Source of the DNA: a bacterium
GTDB taxonomy: Bacteria; Desulfobacterota; DSWW01
Assembly (NCBI GenBank): GCA_015486285.1
Contig: WFRX01000363.1
Span: forward strand, 1-35,056
DNA length: 35,056 nucleotides
Direction: 5' to 3'
The stretch's first letter is position 1, and every line of letters begins with the position of its first letter. The notes beneath the pieces are model-generated. The model ran no database searches. It worked only from the letters and a program-made list of their open reading frames with translations, and was not told the DNA's origin. The position numbers were made by a program, and so were the translations under genes. Positions 30,599 through 35,056 of the stretch are shown piece after piece.

Positions 30599-31708
30599 CT
30601 ATGAGGCCTTTTCGGTCTGGAATGCATCCCCCCTCAGGCCCCGTTGTCGCAGAAAATGATCGGCCAGAACGATGGCCACCATGGCCTCTGCGACGGGAAC
30701 CACCCTCGGGCAAATGCAAGGATCGTGCCGTCTTTTTGCATCCGCATCGCCCGGGGTCACGATGACGGTCCGGCCCGTGCGGTCAACGGTCTTTTGCGGG
30801 ATTCCGATCGTCGAGGGGGGCTTGACCGCTATGCGGACGACCAGTTCTTCGCCGGTCGTGATCCCACCTACGATACCGCCGGCGTGATTCGTCCTGGTGC
30901 GAAGCCTCCCATTCTCGAAAACCCATGGGTCGTTGTTTTCCGAGCCCCTTTTCCCTGCGACGTCGAAGCCTGTACCGATCTCGACGCCCTTGATCGCGTT
31001 GATGCTCATCAGGGCCTTTGCCAGGTCGGCGTCCATCTTGTCGTACACGGGCTCTCCGAGGCCGGCGGGAACGCCTCGAGCGATGACCTCGACAAGACCT
31101 CCGATGGAGTCCCCCGCATCGCGAACCTGCTGAATGAGTTCCGCCATCTCCTGCGCCCGGAAAGGGTCGGGGCACCGGACGGCATTCCCTTCGATCGCTT
31201 GCAAATCGAATGTTTCGGCCTCGATGGCGCCCACCCTGCGGGTATACCCGATCACCTCGATTCCCCGCTCTCCGATGATCCGCTTTGCGATGGCCCCGGC
31301 GGCAACCCTTGCGGCGGTCTCTCTCGCCGAGGCCCGTCCTCCTCCCCGGTGATCATAGATGCCGTACTTCTGGTAGTAGGTGGCCTCTGCGTGGCCGGGA
31401 CGAAACACATCCCGGAGATGGTCGTACCGGTGTGATTGCTGCCCCTGGTTCAGGATCAGGAGGCAGACAGGTGTCCCCGAAGTCCTGCCCTCAAAGACCC
31501 CGGAGAGGATTTCCACCCGGTCGCTTTCCTTCCTGGCCGTCGTCAACTCACTCTGCCCCGGCCTCCTGCGGTCCAGGTCCTGCTGGATCATCTGTTCGTT
31601 GAGAGGGAGTCCGGGTGGACATCCGTCTACGACCGCACCGATGGCCCGCCCGTGGGACTCTCCCCAGGTGGTGATGCGGAAGGCCTTGCCGAAGGAATTT
31701 CCTGCCAT
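30599..31708 (-). CDS. aroC: Chorismate synthase
   Basis: A 369-residue enzyme that forms chorismate from 5-enolpyruvylshikimate-3-phosphate, using reduced FMN. Signatures in order: [22 protein letters not shown] at the N-terminus (His17 region), [65 protein letters not shown] (about 117-142), [33 protein letters not shown] and [25 protein letters not shown] near the C-terminus. Length is typical. It stands alone among unrelated genes. Confidence 0.97.
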   Translation of the reverse strand: MAGNSFGKAFRITTWGESHGRAIGAVVDGCPPGLPLNEQMIQQDLDRRRPGQSELTTARKESDRVEILSGVFEGRTSGTPVCLLILNQGQQSHRYDHLRDVFRPGHAEATYYQKYGIYDHRGGGRASARETAARVAAGAIAKRIIGERGIEVIGYTRRVGAIEAETFDLQAIEGNAVRCPDPFRAQEMAELIQQVRDAGDSIGGLVEVIARGVPAGLGEPVYDKMDADLAKALMSINAIKGVEIGTGFDVAGKRGSENNDPWVFENGRLRTRTNHAGGIVGGITTGEELVVRIAVKPPSTIGIPQKTVDRTGRTVIVTPGDADAKRRHDPCICPRVVPVAEAMVAIVLADHFLRQRGLRGDAFQTEKAS

Positions 31709-31740
31709 GTCGACCTCATCTCATTAGAATATAAAGAAAA

Positions 31741-31769
31741 AAAATAGCAGAAGTAGGCGTCGGAGACAA
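31741..31769 (-). promoter_or_regulatory. Possible aroC promoter
   Basis: Minus-strand TTGTCT (31764-31769), 17 bases, TATTTT (31741-31746) in an A/T-rich stretch between parA and aroC. The eight-T run there could also help end parA transcription. Confidence 0.4.
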
Positions 31770-31812
31770 CAGGGCGGGAAAAGGTTTGTGGAGAGAGGTT
31801 GGAAACGAAGGA

Positions 31813-32679
31813 TCAGGCACGGACCGGGCTGGTATCCGACTCGATACGTTCGATCATCTCTTGGGAAAGGGCCCGATAGTCCCTGGCTCCGGCCGAACTC
31901 GCGGCAAACAAGAAGATCGGTTTCCCGGCGAGCTGTGCCTTGTTCAAATCCGTGTTGATCCGGATCTGCGTGTCAAACAGTCTGTCGCTGAAGGCCTCTT
32001 TCAGTTTCTCGAACACCGTTTCGTTCATGACCATGTTTCGTCGGTCGACGCGAGTCGCCAGGACCCCCAGGATCTTCAGGGGATGGTTGAGACGGAAATT
32101 GACCGTGTCCACGACCTCCAGGATTCCCTCCAGCCCCTCCAGGGCCAGTGCCGACAGATCGCATGGAATCAAGAGATAGTCGGATGCAACGTAGGCATTG
32201 ACGGTCAGGTTGCCGAGATTGGGCGGGCAGTCGATGAGGATGAAATCGTAATAGGTGCGGGCCCTCGTAAGGGCCTTGCGAAGGATGAACTCCCGGCCGA
32301 TCTTGCCGGCAAGTCCGGATTCCGCCTCCAGCAGAGAATGGTCCGATGGGGTCATGTCCAGTCGCGCTACATCGGTCGGAACAATCACGTCCATGATGGA
32401 GCCGTTGTTGGATGTAAGGACCTGTCCGATACCCCTTCCGTTCGCGGCGAGATGGTTCAGGCTGACAGCGATGTGACCCTGAGCATCCATGTCGACGAGC
32501 AGCACCTTCTTGTGATGGAACAGAGACAGGCCCGCGCCGAGGTTGACGGAGGTCGTTGTCTTGCCTACGCCTCCTTTCTGATTGGAGACGGCGATCACCT
32601 TTGCCTCCCTGCCTCCCAGGGGGAGCATCTCCTCGGGTGACAGGATCTTTCGGATTTTCGCAGTAAGCCGCTCCCGCAC
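31813..32679 (-). CDS. ParA/Soj-family ATPase without a ParB neighbour
   Basis: A 288-residue ParA/MinD-type P-loop ATPase. Deviant Walker A KGGVGKTTT (35-43), Walker A' LLVDMDAQGH, and Walker B FILIDCPPNLG are intact. Chromosomal ParA proteins usually sit beside parB and segregate DNA; none is visible here. Other ParA-like proteins place flagella, pili, chemoreceptors or secretion complexes. The divergent neighbour is gspA, so a role in positioning a secretion or pilus apparatus is a possibility only. The GTG at 32679 is chosen because AAAGGGAGG lies six bases upstream; a GTG nine codons earlier (32706) is the alternative. Confidence 0.9.
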   Translation of the reverse strand: MRERLTAKIRKILSPEEMLPLGGREAKVIAVSNQKGGVGKTTTSVNLGAGLSLFHHKKVLLVDMDAQGHIAVSLNHLAANGRGIGQVLTSNNGSIMDVIVPTDVARLDMTPSDHSLLEAESGLAGKIGREFILRKALTRARTYYDFILIDCPPNLGNLTVNAYVASDYLLIPCDLSALALEGLEGILEVVDTVNFRLNHPLKILGVLATRVDRRNMVMNETVFEKLKEAFSDRLFDTQIRINTDLNKAQLAGKPIFLFAASSAGARDYRALSQEMIERIESDTSPVRA

Positions 32680-32685
32680 GCAGAG

Positions 32686-32694
32686 CCTCCCTTT
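32686..32694 (-). promoter_or_regulatory. Shine-Dalgarno that decides the parA start
   Basis: Minus-strand AAAGGGAGG lies six bases ahead of the GTG at 32679 and inside the longer reading that would start at 32706. Confidence 0.6.
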
Positions 32695-32719
32695 CCGGCC
32701 AGCCACGGCCTGACCCGGG

Positions 32720-32748
32720 ATCTAACACAGGCATGGATATTCTGTCAA
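32720..32748 (-). promoter_or_regulatory. Promoter of the ParA-like gene
   Basis: Minus-strand TTGACA (32743-32748), 17-base spacer, TTAGAT (32720-32725), about 40 bases upstream of the GTG at 32679. A transcript starting near 32713 would have the GTG at 32706 almost at its 5' end, another point for 32679. Confidence 0.6.
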
Positions 32749-32790
32749 TGAAAGATAACGACAGGAAAACGTTGGGTTGCAGATTGAGCC

Positions 32791-32819
32791 TTGATATTGG
32801 GACCCGTTTTTCTTAAGAT
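32791..32819 (+). promoter_or_regulatory. Promoter of gspA-gspB
   Basis: TTGATA (32791-32796), 17-base spacer, TAAGAT (32814-32819), about 45 bases before the gspA ATG and divergent from the parA promoter. Confidence 0.55.
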
Positions 32820-32865
32820 CCTCTAATAGTGCCTCGACAAGAATCAAGAGGATGGAAATCCGGTT

Positions 32866-34812
32866 ATGTATTGTTCATTTTACGGGATTACGGAAAAGCC
32901 CTTCTCGATTACCCCGGACCCGAAGTTCCTGTATCTCGGAAAGACACACAAAGAGGCCTTCGCGCACCTTCTGTACGGGATCCGTGAGCGGGGAGGTTTC
33001 ATCGTGGTTACCGGGGAGATTGGGGCCGGCAAGACCACGCTGTGTCGTGCGCTCTTGAGCCATCTCGACGAAGATACGCTGGTGGCCTTCATCTTTAATC
33101 CCACTTTGTCCGCCCTGGAGTTGCTGAAGAGTATCAATGAGGATTTCGGTATTGCCTCCCAGGGAACGACCCAGAAGGAATTGATCGACGAACTCAATCG
33201 GTTCCTCCTCGAGAAGCGGCTGGAAGGCAAGAACACGGTTCTCATCATCGATGAAGCACAGAACCTGGACGAAGAGGTGTTGGAACAGATCCGGCTGCTG
33301 TCCAATCTGGAAACGGAAACGGAGAAGCTTCTGCAGATTATCCTGATCGGCCAACCGGAATTCCGGCACATACTGGAGCAGCCCCGCCTTTTGCAGCTGA
33401 ATCAGCGTGTTACGGTACGCTATCATTTGCAAGCCCTTTCCCAGAAGGAAACGGCGGAATATATTCATCACCGTTTGTCCGTGATTGGCGGAGAGGACAA
33501 GGTCTTTTTCTCCCCTGAAGCGCTGAGGAAGATCTGGCGTTCCACGAAAGGCGTGCCTCGACTCATTAACGTCCTGTGCGACCGTGTGTTGCTGGCCGGT
33601 TACGGCCGGAAGCAAAAGAACATCGATGGCGCGATGGTCGACCAGGCGCGCAAGGAGGTTACGGGGCATTCGGTGGCGATGGGGCCGTTGCGTTTCGTTC
33701 GATCTCTGCGGCGCGGCCTGGCCCCGGTCTCGCTCCTTGTGATCTTTCTCGTGCTGGTCGGGCTCGGGTTCCGGGATTACCTGGGTGAGAATCGAAAAGC
33801 GGAGGGGGAAAAATCGGATCAGGCGTCGTCCGAGACGTTGAACGGGACGCCCGCTCCGCTGTCCGAGGAGTCCCTTTCAACATCGTCCCCTACGATTTCC
33901 CCCCCGGGGACATTGCCGGACGATCAGGCCTCGGAACGGGATCGCACGGACGTTGCGGAGTCCCTCGCCCGCCCCTCCGCGAATGCAGTGGCGGCAGCAT
34001 CTTTGTTGTCGGCGCCAGCGAAAACAGGAGCAGGCGTTGCGGCAGGTCCGGGAGATGCCGCAGCCGGGGTCTCCCCCGGGCGGGCGGCAGCGGTGTCGCG
34101 CCAGAAAACGTCGATGCGCGGGCCCGTCGATGCCCGGAAAATGTCGCCGGGAACGATCGAGGAACGGTTCCTGCACTTCTTTTATGCCAAGAGCCTCCTC
34201 GAGACCCGGGAAGAGGCCTTTTTCGCCGTTGTCCACCAATGGGAGCCCGGGGTTTCCGACGAGGAGGAAAGGCGGCTCTATCGTGGGGCCCCGGATTTGT
34301 ACAAGGCTGCGAAGGCCTTTGGATTCCAGTGCCTCCGCTTTCGGGGAAACATCAACCGCATCCGAGCCTTGAACCTCCCCGTGCTGCTGGAATTAAGGCT
34401 GGGAAAAACCCTGACGAAGCGCTACGCGGCCTTGCTCGCCTTCGAGGGCGCCTACGGAAGGATTGCTCCGTCCCCGCCTGATGGGCCGTCACTGGTGCCC
34501 CTCGGGGTGGTGGAGTCGTTGTGGTACGGAACCGCCTACGTTTTCTGGAAGGATCTCTGGGGCGGCAGGAGATATCTGGCCAAGGGCATGAAGGGGGGAG
34601 CGGTAGGGGAACTGCAGGCCTCGCTGCAGGAATTGGGCTATTACAAGCAGAAGCCCAGTGGTGTGTTTGACGGCAAGACGGCGGAAGCGGTGAGTGCGTT
34701 TCAAAGGGATCACTTTCTCGACGAGGACGGCATCCTTGGGCCTCAGACGAGGATTGTGCTTTATCAAGCGTTGCGGCGCGTCCAGATGCCGGTGCTGGAA
34801 AGGGCCTCTTAG
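32866..34812 (+). CDS. gspA: GspA/ExeA-type AAA+ ATPase with C-terminal peptidoglycan-binding domain
   Basis: A 648-residue inner-membrane protein. The cytosolic ATPase domain (1-275) starts YCSFYGITEKPFSITPDPKF, as in ExeA, with Walker A GEIGAGKT (50-57) and Walker B VLIIDEAQN (125-133). One transmembrane helix lies at about 285-302. A Ser/Ala/Pro-rich periplasmic linker (310-430) leads to a domain like the C39-peptidase-like part of GspA (about 440-560) and a PG_binding_1 repeat (about 575-640, GELQASLQELGYYKQKPSGVFDGKT, FQRDHFLDEDGILGPQT). GspA with GspB binds peptidoglycan and helps place the type II secretion secretin in the outer membrane. Two bases separate it from gspB, so they form one operon. 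Confidence 0.9.
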   Translation: MYCSFYGITEKPFSITPDPKFLYLGKTHKEAFAHLLYGIRERGGFIVVTGEIGAGKTTLCRALLSHLDEDTLVAFIFNPTLSALELLKSINEDFGIASQGTTQKELIDELNRFLLEKRLEGKNTVLIIDEAQNLDEEVLEQIRLLSNLETETEKLLQIILIGQPEFRHILEQPRLLQLNQRVTVRYHLQALSQKETAEYIHHRLSVIGGEDKVFFSPEALRKIWRSTKGVPRLINVLCDRVLLAGYGRKQKNIDGAMVDQARKEVTGHSVAMGPLRFVRSLRRGLAPVSLLVIFLVLVGLGFRDYLGENRKAEGEKSDQASSETLNGTPAPLSEESLSTSSPTISPPGTLPDDQASERDRTDVAESLARPSANAVAAASLLSAPAKTGAGVAAGPGDAAAGVSPGRAAAVSRQKTSMRGPVDARKMSPGTIEERFLHFFYAKSLLETREEAFFAVVHQWEPGVSDEEERRLYRGAPDLYKAAKAFGFQCLRFRGNINRIRALNLPVLLELRLGKTLTKRYAALLAFEGAYGRIAPSPPDGPSLVPLGVVESLWYGTAYVFWKDLWGGRRYLAKGMKGGAVGELQASLQELGYYKQKPSGVFDGKTAEAVSAFQRDHFLDEDGILGPQTRIVLYQALRRVQMPVLERAS

Positions 34813-34814
34813 CG

Positions 34815-35056
34815 ATGAGCTATATTCTGGATGCCTTACGAAGGCTTGAGCAGGATAAGGAGAAGGCGAAACGCGGGACGAATCCCATGGAAGCGGTCAT
34901 GGCCCCGGATCTCGAGGTGGCGGAGGGGGCTGTGCGGAGGCGATACGGGTGGTTTTTCGTCGGCTTGGGTGCGGTCTTCGCCGTTATCGCCGCCACCTAC
35001 TGGATTACGCGACACACCCTTGTGGCGCCGGTGGATCGTGTGCGGGAAGAAAAGAC
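34815..35056 (+). CDS. gspB: GspB/ExeB-like protein, 5' part cut by window edge
   Basis: Eighty codons are visible before the window ends. MSYILDALRRLEQDKEK is the hallmark N-terminus of GspB/ExeB and related general secretion proteins, followed by a transmembrane helix (about residues 45-66, GWFFVGLGAVFAVIAATYWI). GspB is the partner of GspA; a periplasmic domain should follow beyond the window. The ATG is two bases after the gspA stop. Confidence 0.85.
   Translation, partial: MSYILDALRRLEQDKEKAKRGTNPMEAVMAPDLEVAEGAVRRRYGWFFVGLGAVFAVIAATYWITRHTLVAPVDRVREEK

Overview
The window reads as chromosomal core DNA of a GC-rich, Gram-negative, probably anaerobic bacterium. Lipid A (lpxC), heptose (rfaE-type kinase) and type II secretion (gspA/gspB) genes show an outer membrane. 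The Fe-S/FAD redox cassette, the tig-clpP-clpX-lon order and the NtrC-type modules fit a deltaproteobacterium (Desulfobacterota, for example a sulfate reducer or syntroph). That placement is inference; no rRNA or other marker was available. There is no integrase, transposase, phage gene or CRISPR array.

Layout. 1-6.8 kb, minus strand: a partial GT21-like glycosyltransferase, a membrane-anchored sulfotransferase, clpB and a membrane-inserted calcineurin-like phosphoesterase. 6.9-9.4 kb, plus: an envelope-stress operon (ECF sigma, zinc-finger anti-sigma, RseB/MucB-like sensor) behind a sigma-E-type promoter, which suggests autoregulation. 9.6-11.0 kb: rph and rdgB. 11.1-12.1 kb: tRNAs Pro, Arg, His, Arg, Lys, then Leu with its own promoter. 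12.2-18.0 kb: the protein quality-control block tig, clpP, clpX, lon. 18.2-18.3 kb: tRNA-Val and tRNA-Asp with a terminator. 18.8-22.4 kb: a three-gene Fe-S / FAD oxidase / Fe-S operon. 22.7-24.3 kb: a pilin-like protein and a divergent Nudix protein. 24.3-28.2 kb, minus: the fusion gene described below, an ADP-ribose-type Nudix hydrolase and fabH. 28.5-29.5 kb, plus: heptose kinase. 29.6-32.7 kb, minus: uppS-like, aroC and an orphan ParA. 32.9 kb to the end, plus: gspA and the start of gspB.

The most striking gene is a continuous 743-residue ORF (25958-28189, minus). It joins a two-component receiver domain, an NtrC-like AAA+ domain and a Fis-type helix-turn-helix to a complete LpxC, the committed enzyme of lipid A synthesis. 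The receiver and all LpxC catalytic residues are intact. The AAA+ part has lost the sigma54-contact GAFTGA motif, the Walker B glutamate and both arginine-finger positions, so it is unlikely to activate transcription by the usual route. This suggests a lipid A enzyme controlled by phosphorelay through a pseudo-enhancer-binding protein. A strong sigma70-type promoter precedes it. Together with the sigma/anti-sigma/RseB operon and the protease block, the window is rich in envelope homeostasis functions.
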